NCBI GenBank assembly: GCA_021413705.1 | Contig: JAIOPX010000105.1 | Span: 55,359-119,358 of the forward strand | From: Planctomycetota bacterium | Lineage (GTDB): Bacteria; Planctomycetota; Planctomycetia; Pirellulales; UBA7805 | DNA: 64,000 nucleotides | Reading direction: 5' to 3' | In this document: piece by piece, positions 35,803-44,877 of the stretch | Numbering within the stretch: the first letter of the stretch is position 1 | Layout of the letters: each line of letters starts with the position of its first letter | Translations under genes and position numbers: made by a program | Notes under the pieces: model-generated | Database searches by the model: none | Told to the model about the DNA's origin: nothing | Seen by the model: the letters and a program-made list of their open reading frames with translations, nothing else

Positions 35803-37020
35803 ATGCTCCCCCCTGCCCTCTCTTTGTCGCCCGTGCTTTGCCTCGCGCTGTTGCTGCCCGCAACGGCCGCCGAACCTGCCCCGCCCCTCGTCACGGACCA
35901 CCAGAAGCAGAATAAGCTCACTCCGGCCGAATTGGCCGCTGGCTGGATCCTGCTGTTCGACGGTGAATCGCTCTACGGCTGGCAACCTGCGACCAAGGCC
36001 GATTGGAAGGTGGTGGATGGCACAATCCAAGTCTCCAGCGGAGAGCCGGGGTTGCTCAATACCACGACACAATTTGCCGATTTTGAGTTGCAAGCCGAAT
36101 TCCGTGCCCCGGCTACCTCCAATAGCGGCATCTTCCTGCGAACGATCCGCGACCCGCGAGATCCCGTTCGAGATTGCTATGAATTGAACATTCACTCGGC
36201 CGCGGATGCCAAGTTCCCCACGGGGAGCTTCGTTGGCCGGAAGCGAGGTGAGATCAACGGGGTCGATGCCGACTGGCACCGATTTCATGTCACCGCCCAG
36301 GGGGGAAAGTTCCAGGTGCGAATCGATGGTCGCCTCGCTCTTGAATACGACGATCCGCGCCCCATCGCTCGTGGCCACATCGGCCTGCAGCTCAATGAAG
36401 GACCGGTTACGTTTCGCAACATTAAACTCAAGCCGCTAGGCTTACAACCGATCTTTAACGGCCGCGATCTGACGGGTTGGCAGGAATATCCTGGCAAGGC
36501 CAGCCGCTTCAGCGTGACAGAAGCGGGCGAACTTCAAATTACCAACGGACCCGGCCAACTGGAAACGAAGCAACAGTTCGCCGACTTCATCTTGCAGACG
36601 GAGGTTTTTGTCGGCGCTGTTGGGCTCAATTCCGGCATCTTCTTTCGGAGCATTCCAGGCCAGTTTTGGATGGGTTATGAGAGTCAGATCCAAAACGAGT
36701 ACCTCAACGGCGATCGGGGGACTCCTAAGGATTATGGCACCGGCGCCATTTATCGTCGTCAAAACGCCCGCCGGGTGGTGGCCGACGATCAGACCTGGTT
36801 TACCAAGACCATCGTGGCCGATGGCGATCACCTGGCTGTCTGGGTTAACGGAATCCTTGTGACAGATTTCACAGACCGCCGAGCTGCCAATGCCAATCCG
36901 CGCAAAGGGCTGCGACGAGAAGCCGGCACGATTCAATTGCAGGGACACGATCCGACCACGAATTTGCGGTTCAGAAACCTGAAAATCGTCGAATTCGCTC
37001 CCCGTGGAGCCAATGGATAG
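35803..37020 (+). CDS. Secreted protein with two DUF1080 (3-keto-disaccharide hydrolase-type) domains
   Basis: 405 residues with a signal peptide (SLSPVLCLALLLPATAA). Two tandem laminin-G-like DUF1080 domains follow: residues ~40-215 (AAGWILLFDGESLYGWQPATKADWKVVDGTIQ...NSGIFLRT...GHIGLQLNEGPVTFRNIKLKPL) and ~215-395 (LQPIFNGRDLTGWQEYPGKASRFSVTEAGELQI...NSGIFFRSIPGQFWMGYESQIQNEY...TIQLQGHDPTTNLRFRNLKIVEF). Biochemically characterised relatives hydrolyse 3-keto-glycosides. Planctomycetes carry many copies. The substrate and location (periplasm) are inferred. Confidence 0.9.
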   Translation: MLPPALSLSPVLCLALLLPATAAEPAPPLVTDHQKQNKLTPAELAAGWILLFDGESLYGWQPATKADWKVVDGTIQVSSGEPGLLNTTTQFADFELQAEFRAPATSNSGIFLRTIRDPRDPVRDCYELNIHSAADAKFPTGSFVGRKRGEINGVDADWHRFHVTAQGGKFQVRIDGRLALEYDDPRPIARGHIGLQLNEGPVTFRNIKLKPLGLQPIFNGRDLTGWQEYPGKASRFSVTEAGELQITNGPGQLETKQQFADFILQTEVFVGAVGLNSGIFFRSIPGQFWMGYESQIQNEYLNGDRGTPKDYGTGAIYRRQNARRVVADDQTWFTKTIVADGDHLAVWVNGILVTDFTDRRAANANPRKGLRREAGTIQLQGHDPTTNLRFRNLKIVEFAPRGANG

Positions 37021-37253
37021 AATCGTGCAGCTGCTGAAAGGCCGCCGCAATACGAGATCAGATAATCATCGACTTCAACGGGGTCCGTGAAGGCTTGCAA
37101 GTCGAATCGTGCTGGGCGACGTAGAATTACTTTGACGGCCGCCCCGCCGATCGACTATGCTTACCGTTGGCGACAGTGGCCACGCTTTGTGGCAGGGATC
37201 TGTTGCTTGTTCGATCCACGCGGCGCTCGCCGCATTCGCAGGAGGGCTGGTCG

Positions 37254-37688
37254 ATGACGCTCGATGAAATACTGCGCAGTAAGGGAACCCAGGTCTTCAC
37301 CATTTCGCCCGATGCCACGCTCGACGACGTCGTGCAGGCGCTGGTAGCGCGCAATTGTGGTTCGTTGGTGGTCTGTCGCGATGACGGCAGCATGACGATG
37401 GTCGGCATCATCACGGAGCGTGACATTCTCCGCGCCTGCGCCGCCAATCAAGGAGCGCTGCATACGGTGCGCGTAGTGGAAGTCATGTCTGAGCAGTTAG
37501 TGACCGGCAGCGTAGGAGATGAAGTGGAAACCGTCATGGGAGTGATGACGCGGGAGCGAATCCGCCACTTGCCCGTGGTGGAAGAAGGCCGCCTGATCGG
37601 CTTGGTTTCCATTGGTGACATTGTCAAAGCCCAACACGACCGGTTGACGATGGAGAACCATTTTTTGAAGGAGTATATTCAGATTTGA
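37254..37688 (+). CDS. CBS-domain pair protein
   Basis: 144 residues from the ATG at 37254, preceded by GGAGG at 8-9 bp. Two CBS motifs fill it: TISPDATLDDVVQALVARNCGSLVVCRDDGSMTMVGIITERDIL and MSEQLVTGSVGDEVETVMGVMTRERIRHLPVVEEGRLIGLVSIGDIV. The C-terminal helix VKAQHDRLTMENHFLKEYI is typical of bacterial stand-alone CBS proteins. It probably binds adenosyl nucleotides and regulates a partner. Its last 10 bp overlap the convergent ispH. Confidence 0.92.
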   Translation: MTLDEILRSKGTQVFTISPDATLDDVVQALVARNCGSLVVCRDDGSMTMVGIITERDILRACAANQGALHTVRVVEVMSEQLVTGSVGDEVETVMGVMTRERIRHLPVVEEGRLIGLVSIGDIVKAQHDRLTMENHFLKEYIQI

Positions 37689-38620
37689 GAGGCGCTCGCT
37701 CCGCGTAACTCGCGTGGCAGCGGAAAGTGAACGTCTTCACGCCGCACCGTGCGCACATCGACAGTTGCTTGAAATGTCTGGCAAAGAAAATCGAGGCACT
37801 GCTCGACGACCTTTTCCGGAGCGCTCGCACCGGCGGTCACCAGCACCGTGTCCACACCGTCGAACCATGCGGGGTCTATGTCCTGTGGTCCGTCGATCAA
37901 GTAGGAAGGAATCCCAAGTTCGCGGCCGATTTCGGCTAGCCGCTGGCTGTTGGAACTGTTCTGGCTTCCAAGCACCAGAACCACGTCCGACTCTGTCACC
38001 AGTAACCGCACCGCTTCCTGCCGGTTCTGCGTGGCATAGCAAATGTCATCCTTCGGCGGCGCGGTGATGGCCGGGAATCGCTCCTTGAGCCGGGCGATCA
38101 CCCGGTTGGCATCATCCACCGAGAGCGTCGTCTGCGTCAGATACGCCATGTGGCCAGGGTCTTTCACCTCCAGTCGATCGACGTCCTCCGGCGTCTCCAC
38201 CAACACGATCGCCTCCGGCGCTTCTCCCATCGTGCCGATCACTTCGTCGTGCCCCTCGTGACCGATGAGCACAATGGTTCGCCCTTCGCCGGCATAGCGG
38301 ATCGCTTCCAGGTGAACTTTCGTCACCAGCGGACAGGTGGCGTCAATCGCCCGCAATTTTCTCTCTCGGGCAATTCGGCGTATTTCCGGCGAAACACCAT
38401 GGGCCGAGAACAGCAAGTTCGATCCTGCAGGCACTTCGTCCAGGGAATTGACAAAAACCGCACCCAGACCACGAAAGCGGTCGACCACATACTGGTTGTG
38501 GACAATCTCATGGTAGACATAAACCGGCGCCCCGAACGCGGAAAGCGCCAGGTCGAGACTTTCGATCGCCATGTTCACGCCCGCACAAAACCCTCGCGGC
38601 GCGGCAAGCAGGACTTTCAT
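37679..38620 (-). CDS. ispH: IspH (LytB), 4-hydroxy-3-methylbut-2-enyl diphosphate reductase
   Basis: 313 residues from the ATG at 38620 (MKVLLAAPRGFCAGV); an in-frame ATG 54 bp upstream would add a charged tail. The three cluster cysteines are seen in GFCAGV, IDATCPLVTKVH and DICYATQNRQEA. The HEGHDEVIGTMGEAP block supplies the catalytic Glu, TQTTLSVDD the conserved Thr, and SQNSSNSQRL the substrate Ser/Asn. It makes IPP and DMAPP at the end of the MEP pathway with a [4Fe-4S] cluster. It lies directly beside a squalene-cyclase-like gene and a phosphorylase, all on the minus strand. Confidence 0.96.
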   Translation of the reverse strand: MKVLLAAPRGFCAGVNMAIESLDLALSAFGAPVYVYHEIVHNQYVVDRFRGLGAVFVNSLDEVPAGSNLLFSAHGVSPEIRRIARERKLRAIDATCPLVTKVHLEAIRYAGEGRTIVLIGHEGHDEVIGTMGEAPEAIVLVETPEDVDRLEVKDPGHMAYLTQTTLSVDDANRVIARLKERFPAITAPPKDDICYATQNRQEAVRLLVTESDVVLVLGSQNSSNSQRLAEIGRELGIPSYLIDGPQDIDPAWFDGVDTVLVTAGASAPEKVVEQCLDFLCQTFQATVDVRTVRREDVHFPLPRELRGASASQI

Positions 38621-38739
38621 GGGATGTTCACAGGAGCCGGACTCTTCATGGTTATTCCAATCATTCAACCGCAATCATAGCTCGAATGGCAACCTGCTCA
38701 AAGAGAGCGCGGCCTACGAATTTCTTGATCTCGCCAGGC

Positions 38740-41268
38740 TTACGGCAGTACCGCGCCATGTTGACGTACGGCGTCCGCTTGGCGGTCCAAGGCGTGCAAA
38801 CGCATCAGCCAGTAGGCGGCCAGGTAGTCGATGGACGCCACGGTGTCGTTCCTGGCGGGCCCGCTTGCGACGAACCGCAGAGTCGGGTCCCCCTTCCAAT
38901 GAAAATCGTCGGGCCGTTGCTGGTCGATCCATTGCGGCTCGCCTGTTGCTTCGCTCTGTCCGGGACGGCGAAAACGGTCTACCGGATAGCGGCGTAGTTG
39001 CTCCAAGCCATCGACCACGCCCCGATTCAGCTGGAATATGGCCTCACCCTGTTCCCCCGGCTCGACAATCATTTTGAACCTCACCGGATCATTCAGCATG
39101 CCGGCATACATGAAGTTGCACAGGGCATTGCGCTCGCCGCCGATCCGCCGCATCGTCCAGACCAGCGATTGCCCCATGCGATACATGAACGTCTGATCCA
39201 AGTCCCGCTTTTCCCTCCCTGCTCTGGCCACTTCCAACGCGAGGCCGTGGTAGGCCGCCGTGACGAGATGAAAGCGGTCATTCATTCCTTTGACCAGTGG
39301 ATGGCCGCCGACCTTTTGCGGTCGGATCGGATTCTTCCACGGATTAGCCCAGTAGGCATGGTGCTTCGACCGCAGCCGATAGAACTGATGTTCGATCGAG
39401 CCCTTCTGTTCGACATCGGCTGGCGGATATTGTTCTCCCAACGCCACAATCAGGTAGGTTACTTGGGCGTTAAATGGAATGCCTACCGTGGCTACTAGCG
39501 GCGTCAGATCGCCATAGGTGGTTGGTTGGCCGTCGGGTCTGCGAATCTGGTAGTCGCCGTCCAGCAAGTGCATGACGAGGTCTCCCGAGAGTTGGCGGGC
39601 CTTGCGCTGCGCCTCGGGGGGTAGGTCATCGTAGACGTACAACATGAGTGTGGCATAGCCTCCAGCCAATTGGTTATATGTGCCCCTGGCCGGATCGCCG
39701 ATCCAAACCAGCGGCTCGCCCGCCGGGCCGGTCGTCTTGGTTGTGCCAAACTTTTGCAAGCTGGGTTCCACACGGTCGTTGGCCATCGCCACACACCGCG
39801 CATAGCAGCCGGGTTTGCCGGTGATTTTGGTATACATCTCCATTCCATCCAGCAGCGTCACGATGCGAGACAAAGTCTGTGGGTCTTTAGTGACGGCATA
39901 TTTCCAGCACAAAGCGGAGAGCAATACGCCGTTCCATGTAGAAGTGTCGCTGTCGGCGGGCCAGCATGGCAAAGCTCCCGGCTTCGAGGGCAGTTCGGCT
40001 CCTGTGGCAATCTGTCCATAGGGATTGCGATGATATCGCCACAACACCCATTCCAAGTGCTCCGCTTTTTCGGCCAGCGGGATTTGCCGCGGATCGCCTC
40101 CGTAGCGCGCGAGCAGTGCTTCGTTGGACCTGCGCAGACCGGCTGTTGAGAAATCGTTTTCGGCGAGAACAGACGGTGAGAGAGGCTTCGCGTCGGGAAT
40201 CATGCCGGCGGCAGCGGCCGGTGTAGCTGGTTCCGCCGGCAGAACTTCGCCCGGCGGCATCGGCGGGGGTGAATCGGAGGGGCGTTGATCCGTGGTTTCC
40301 TGCGGCAAAGGCAAAAGTGGCGGCGGTTCGGGAAATTGAGCCAGCGCGAATCCAGAGATCGCAACCGAAAAAATACCTGCTGCCATGAGCAGGCACGCTA
40401 CCCTAGTCATCACGGAGATCAATTTGGCAATTCCATCCGCCAGGCGATCGGCCATCATGAGATCCTGTTCCTTCTCGTTCCACACGGTCTTGAGGCTGCT
40501 GGGCCGGTTCAGTGCGAGGCCCGTCAGCAGGCCGATCTTTCGGGTCAGACTTTGCTTGCGGCGCAACAGATCGAGATCTTGGTCAGCTTGTTGCTCGGAT
40601 GCGTGTCGCACCACACACAGCGCGGCACACGGAATACCTTGCTGGCGTGCGACATTCACCACAGAGTAGGCATGATTGTCGGCGGCCGCCGCTCTATATT
40701 TTTCCGCCAGTTGTTTTCGCTCCGCACTTTCCTGCGGGGCACGAGGGATCGAGAGGAGTCGGCCGGTGTGCCAGAAGGCTGCGTCCACTGGCGCCACGGT
40801 GGGCACGTCCGTCTGAATTTCACCTACTTCTGAAACGACCTGCTCGGCCAGCAAGAAATCACCGATTTGCAAGGTGCTTGTAAGACCTGTGGCAAAACCC
40901 ATGGCGACCAGCAAGTCAGGGTGGTGTCCATCGATCAGCACCTGGGTGGCTTCGGCCGTGGCATCTTGCGATGGACCACAAACGACCAATGCCACTCGCC
41001 GACCATTGAGACCACCCTCAAATACCTTGGCGCGATCGGCTTCGATTGTCAGCAAACCATCGAGGCGATCGATCACTCCCACCGCTTCCCGGTGGTCCGG
41101 CGCGATCAGGCCAACATGAGCGCTTAACGGTGTTTCGACTGCATCCGGTGGCTGGCTAAAATCGGCCCCCAGAGGAACCTCTCCCCGGGCCGCCGCTGCC
41201 ATTGCCTCCCGCACACGTTGCTCCGCCGTGCGCCGAAGCCAATCGCGGATCAGGTTTTGCCAGATCAT
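38740..41268 (-). CDS. Fusion: nucleoside-phosphorylase-superfamily domain plus signal-anchor and extracytoplasmic helical domain
   Basis: 842 residues. Residues ~48-275 are PNP/MTA-SAH-nucleosidase-like (HVGLIAPDHREAVGVIDRLDG, LLVAMGFATGLTSTLQIGDFLLAEQVV, DNHAYSVVNVARQQGIPCAALCVVRHASE), but the usual ME pair of the DMES motif is replaced (DNHAYS), so ribose binding is doubtful. Residues 287-311 (MTRVACLLMAAGIFSVAISGFALAQ) look exactly like a signal peptide with an ALA-Q end. The remaining ~530 residues are a Pro-rich stretch and a helical domain (NEALLARYGGDPRQIPLAEKAEHLEWVLWRYHRNPYGQ). It may be a true fusion, or two genes joined in frame. HpnG-type phosphorylases sit beside cyclases in hopanoid clusters, hence a possible link to the neighbours. 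Confidence 0.7.
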   Translation of the reverse strand: MIWQNLIRDWLRRTAEQRVREAMAAAARGEVPLGADFSQPPDAVETPLSAHVGLIAPDHREAVGVIDRLDGLLTIEADRAKVFEGGLNGRRVALVVCGPSQDATAEATQVLIDGHHPDLLVAMGFATGLTSTLQIGDFLLAEQVVSEVGEIQTDVPTVAPVDAAFWHTGRLLSIPRAPQESAERKQLAEKYRAAAADNHAYSVVNVARQQGIPCAALCVVRHASEQQADQDLDLLRRKQSLTRKIGLLTGLALNRPSSLKTVWNEKEQDLMMADRLADGIAKLISVMTRVACLLMAAGIFSVAISGFALAQFPEPPPLLPLPQETTDQRPSDSPPPMPPGEVLPAEPATPAAAAGMIPDAKPLSPSVLAENDFSTAGLRRSNEALLARYGGDPRQIPLAEKAEHLEWVLWRYHRNPYGQIATGAELPSKPGALPCWPADSDTSTWNGVLLSALCWKYAVTKDPQTLSRIVTLLDGMEMYTKITGKPGCYARCVAMANDRVEPSLQKFGTTKTTGPAGEPLVWIGDPARGTYNQLAGGYATLMLYVYDDLPPEAQRKARQLSGDLVMHLLDGDYQIRRPDGQPTTYGDLTPLVATVGIPFNAQVTYLIVALGEQYPPADVEQKGSIEHQFYRLRSKHHAYWANPWKNPIRPQKVGGHPLVKGMNDRFHLVTAAYHGLALEVARAGREKRDLDQTFMYRMGQSLVWTMRRIGGERNALCNFMYAGMLNDPVRFKMIVEPGEQGEAIFQLNRGVVDGLEQLRRYPVDRFRRPGQSEATGEPQWIDQQRPDDFHWKGDPTLRFVASGPARNDTVASIDYLAAYWLMRLHALDRQADAVRQHGAVLP

Positions 41269-41358
41269 GCGTACGTTCCGGTTGTCTGCCGTAGCCGAGC
41301 TTGTGAGAGTTCGGGAGCTTGGGAGATCCGAAGTCTCAGGACATCGGCCACCTGTATT

Positions 41359-43299
41359 TTACCGAATGACGCGGACCTGGGGACGCTTCTCAGACTCTGA
41401 ATCTCTTGGGCGTGCAGCATAGCACCCTAAAGCCAGGAGCCCTTCGGCAGTGTCGAGCAGCGAACCTTCTCCAGGCGTTACATCTTGAAAGGATCCAGTC
41501 GATGGGGAAACCCAATCGCCACAGCGAGACTGGCTGGACACTAAGTACTCCGCGCCTCGGGCCACCGCTTCTCCGTCGCTCCGTCCGGCTGCTAGCAGTC
41601 CTAGCAGTGCGGCAGCGGTGGTTCGAGGGGTCGCAGGGCCTTCACCCGCTATGGCTTCCACCTGTCCAGGACCGGCATCTCCCCATCCGCCATCGGACTG
41701 CTGGTGAGCCATAAGCCAATGTGCGCCGGCAATTATGGCCTCATCCGACTTGTTCGTGCCAGTTGCGATCAATGCGCGCAATACGCGAGATGTAACAGCT
41801 ACCGCACCTTCAGATCCGCAGGCCGGCCAACTCCCCTTTGGCTGTTGCCGGGTGCGAAGCCAGGAGACAGCGCGGCGCAAAGCTGGAAGGTGAAGTTTCT
41901 TGTCGATGGAGGCCAAAGCCATGACCGCCAGGGCCGTGGCGCTCGTGTTGGTTTGATAGTGCTCTGCACCGACTCTGTGTCTCGACAGCAATTCAGACCA
42001 CGTCCCATCCGTCCGTTGCGCTGCCAAAAGCTGTTGTGCCAGCCTCTCAACTTCCTGGGTTGGGTGAGAATAATCATCGATCGATTCATCACACGACTCG
42101 GCCCCGCAGGCTTGCAGCGGCGGTGGGAGAACATCATGGAGCGCAGCAGCAGACGGTTGGGGAGCCGTTAACAGCAGCAGCCTTTGAGCCACTTCGCTTG
42201 TTGTTTGCGGTTCACGGCCGTGCAGCCAGGACAATCCTAGGCGAACATCCTGGTGCTGATCGTCCAGCCCGCTCGCCCGCAGCGCCGCAAGGGCCAAGCT
42301 AGCCGACGTCCCTGACCGAGCACTCAACAAAGGTGTGTCCGTTTCGGTGTCCAACTGCGATTGGAGGGCGAGGCTGGTTGCTTGCCGGGGACCAGTATCG
42401 GCGGTGAAGCCTAAGGCGTCGAGCGCCACGAGTGCCCAGGCCGCAGTATCTGGCGTTGGCTGACAGTCTTGTGCCTCCGATGCCCAGGACTGAACATTCA
42501 AAAGCAGAATACGGCGCGCGGCGTCGAGGGCTCGTTTGCGAAGGGGCAGCAGATTTCGTTTCCGGCACCAGCGGCTGAGAGTTGCGATAGTATTGGATGA
42601 GAGTCTGGGTGCGGCCAAAAACAATTCGCGAATCCCGCAGCCCGTGGCGATGTGCCTGCGCGGCCGGAGTGCGGCCAAAATGGCCTGGCAGAGAATCGAT
42701 GTGTCCATCGGAAAGAGATTCGCTTGCCCCTGATTTCGTTGGAGGAGTTGTCGCAGCAGCAATTTTTCCAGTGATGGAATCCCGTCAACTCGCTCGTAGG
42801 GCATCTGTCCCAATAGCGCCAGCCAAACTTGTGCGGATGGGTCGATCTGCGTCGCACCGCCGCGTGAAAGGATGGCCCGCCGAGCACAAACCATCGGCTC
42901 GCTGGCTGGGGATTGTCCACTGAGCTTCAGAGCGAAGTAAGCCAGTACGGTTGCACTCAGGTCGAGTGGGCCGCTGTTGCCGGCCGCCCAGCCGCCATCG
43001 GCCCGTTGCGCTTCGAGTAAACCACGCGCAAAGGGGCGGAATTGAGCGGGCTCGTGCGATTCGAGAAATGCGGTGGACAGCACCAGCGTGGCCAGAGACC
43101 CAGGGTCGAGCGGCTGCGATTCAGCAAAACTGCCGTCAGGCTGTTGGCGAGCGAGCAGAGCCTGGCGGGATCGGGCAATGGCTCGCCGCAGGGGATCACT
43201 CGGCTCGCGGCTGCGAACTAGTTGAAACAGAACGACTTCAGGCGGAGCGACATAGGCTTCGTCGTCAGCCCACAAACGAACCGTGTGCGGAGAATGCAT
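41359..43299 (-). CDS. Squalene/hopene-cyclase-like repeat protein lacking the canonical DXDD acid
   Basis: 646 residues, the size of squalene-hopene cyclase. At least six QW-type repeats occur: QALLARQQPDGSFAE, LLEAQRADGGWAAG, LAAQRTDGTWSE, LRTRQQPKGSWPAC, LMAHQQSDGGWGDAG, VSSQSRCGDWVS. Where cyclases have DVDDTA, this protein reads QPTPDTAAWALVAL (around residue 285): the central catalytic Asp is missing and only the last Asp stays. No signal peptide or obvious membrane-binding helix is seen. It is either a non-catalytic relative or a cyclase of different chemistry. Flanked by a phosphorylase-like gene and ispH. Confidence 0.8.
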   Translation of the reverse strand: MHSPHTVRLWADDEAYVAPPEVVLFQLVRSREPSDPLRRAIARSRQALLARQQPDGSFAESQPLDPGSLATLVLSTAFLESHEPAQFRPFARGLLEAQRADGGWAAGNSGPLDLSATVLAYFALKLSGQSPASEPMVCARRAILSRGGATQIDPSAQVWLALLGQMPYERVDGIPSLEKLLLRQLLQRNQGQANLFPMDTSILCQAILAALRPRRHIATGCGIRELFLAAPRLSSNTIATLSRWCRKRNLLPLRKRALDAARRILLLNVQSWASEAQDCQPTPDTAAWALVALDALGFTADTGPRQATSLALQSQLDTETDTPLLSARSGTSASLALAALRASGLDDQHQDVRLGLSWLHGREPQTTSEVAQRLLLLTAPQPSAAALHDVLPPPLQACGAESCDESIDDYSHPTQEVERLAQQLLAAQRTDGTWSELLSRHRVGAEHYQTNTSATALAVMALASIDKKLHLPALRRAVSWLRTRQQPKGSWPACGSEGAVAVTSRVLRALIATGTNKSDEAIIAGAHWLMAHQQSDGGWGDAGPGQVEAIAGEGPATPRTTAAALLGLLAAGRSDGEAVARGAEYLVSSQSRCGDWVSPSTGSFQDVTPGEGSLLDTAEGLLALGCYAARPRDSESEKRPQVRVIR

Positions 43300-43446
43300 G
43301 GCGAGATGGTCTTCCTTGACCTGGTATGGCTGGGAGCGGCTTCCTGCCGCCCGATGGAAGGGAGAATTATGACAGCGCGGGCGCGAGACTCAAAGGGCAG
43401 GTGTTTGAGAGGCTGGCGGCAATGCTAGCAGGGTTGTGGCATCCTG

Positions 43447-43564
43447 TAGGGTATGCGCAGCATACCAATTCTTGGATAACGAACCCGCGCCGAGCTTCTC
43501 AACCCGTTTGTGGGATGTTTGTGACTTTTGTAGGCCAGGACATGGTACGCTGCGCGTACCCTAC
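43447..43564. repeat. Paired-hairpin element (REP/BIME-like), 118 bp
   Basis: The left end is GTAG followed by GGTATGC-GCA-GCATACC. The right end is GGTACGC-TGC-GCGTACC followed by CTAC (the GTAG foot on the other strand). The two hairpins differ at two positions that change in a compensating manner within each stem. The right GTAG supplies the stop codon TAG of the ketosynthase gene (43561-43563). Confidence 0.8.
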
Positions 43565-44877
43565 AATCGAGCCACCATCACGGCTGAGGCCTGGCCCTGC
43601 GGCGTGACGCTGAGATTGATAAAGCTCTCGCCTGCGCGATCGCCCGGCTTGGCGGCCCGAATCGGGCAGTCGGCGTCCGGATTTTCGTAATTGAGAATGG
43701 GGGGAAGCTGGCCTTTATTAATTGCCAGCACGCTGACGATCAATTCGACCAGGGCGCTGCCCGCGCCGAGGTTGCCAAAGTAGCTTTTGGCGGCGGCGAT
43801 GGGAGGCTGCTTTTCCGCCGAACCCATGACGTCGCAGATAGCGGCTGCCTCGGCGGCGTCGCCCGATCTTGTCGCCACGCCGTGAGCGTGAATGTGTCCC
43901 ACGCTGGCAGCATCTCGCTTGGCAGATCGCAGAACGCCACGCAAGACATTGCCCAGGGCCGCGCGCCGGTTGGCCACGCCTTGCGGGCTGGCTACCGCCG
44001 AACTGGACCAACCGATCACCTCGGCGAGGATATTTGCTCCGCGGGCCTTGGCGCTTTCGTACTCTTCCAGCACGACGGCGGCCGATCCCTCGCCCAGCAC
44101 CATACCGCTACGCTCACGGTCGAAGGGTCGGCTGGCGGCAGCCGGATCGACGCCGTTGCACGCTATCTCTTCCTGTTGCAAGGCGTGAATGGCGTTCATC
44201 GGCAGGATCCGTGTTCCGGTGGCACCAACCACCATCAACTCGGCATGACCGCGAGAAATGGTGAACGCGGCTTCACCCAGGGCCAGGTTGCCGGCGGCCT
44301 CGCGATGTGTCAGTGAATTATTTGGCCCCCGCATGTCGTTGTAGATCGCCACATGGCTGGCAGGCATGTTCGGCAGGTATTTCAGCAGCCAGAGCGGAGT
44401 GACTTGGCTCATGCCGTCGGTGCCCCAGCGGCTGAAGTCGAACTCCCCGCCGCCAGCCGAGCAGCGAGTCACACCGGCAATGAAATCGTCCGGCAGGGTG
44501 AGCATGTAGTCGGTGCCGAAGATGCAGCCCCGCCGATCGGGTGTGTAGCCTGCCGTGGCGAACTGGGCGTCGCTCAGCGCCTTCTGGGCGGCGGCGACCC
44601 CCATCTGGCATTCGCGGCACATCAGCTTCAGGCCCTTGCGAATCGCCTTCTGCTGTTCTTTTTCTAGGGGGCCGAAGTTATCCACACTGCCGGTGTAGCC
44701 TTCTGCCCGGGCGGCATAGGTGGGTAGAGTCCCGTCCTGGGGCATCTCGGGCAAGGGCGTTACGCCGCTGCGGCCGGCCACCAGAGCATCCCACAACGTA
44801 GCGGCATCGTCACCCAGCGGGCTGACCAGGCCCAGGCCGGTGATCACCACACGTCGCGAACTGTTTCTAACGGGCAT
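43561..44877 (-). CDS. Beta-ketoacyl-synthase homologue (FabF/KAS-II fold) lacking the catalytic Cys
   Basis: 438 residues from the ATG at 44877 (MPVRNSSRRVVITGLGLVSPLG), with GAGGAA upstream. The thiolase fold is complete, but the nucleophile elbow reads GPNNSLTHREAAGNLALGEA where KAS enzymes have a Cys: Cys is replaced by Glu. One catalytic His is kept (HIHAHGVATRSGD) and the second is lost (KSYFGNLGAGS, normally KSxxGHxxGA). The protein therefore cannot form the usual acyl-thioester. It recalls chain-length-factor or KSQ-type partners. Its C-terminus ends exactly in a REP-like element. No ACP or partner KS gene is in the window. Confidence 0.85.
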   Translation of the reverse strand: MPVRNSSRRVVITGLGLVSPLGDDAATLWDALVAGRSGVTPLPEMPQDGTLPTYAARAEGYTGSVDNFGPLEKEQQKAIRKGLKLMCRECQMGVAAAQKALSDAQFATAGYTPDRRGCIFGTDYMLTLPDDFIAGVTRCSAGGGEFDFSRWGTDGMSQVTPLWLLKYLPNMPASHVAIYNDMRGPNNSLTHREAAGNLALGEAAFTISRGHAELMVVGATGTRILPMNAIHALQQEEIACNGVDPAAASRPFDRERSGMVLGEGSAAVVLEEYESAKARGANILAEVIGWSSSAVASPQGVANRRAALGNVLRGVLRSAKRDAASVGHIHAHGVATRSGDAAEAAAICDVMGSAEKQPPIAAAKSYFGNLGAGSALVELIVSVLAINKGQLPPILNYENPDADCPIRAAKPGDRAGESFINLSVTPQGQASAVMVARL

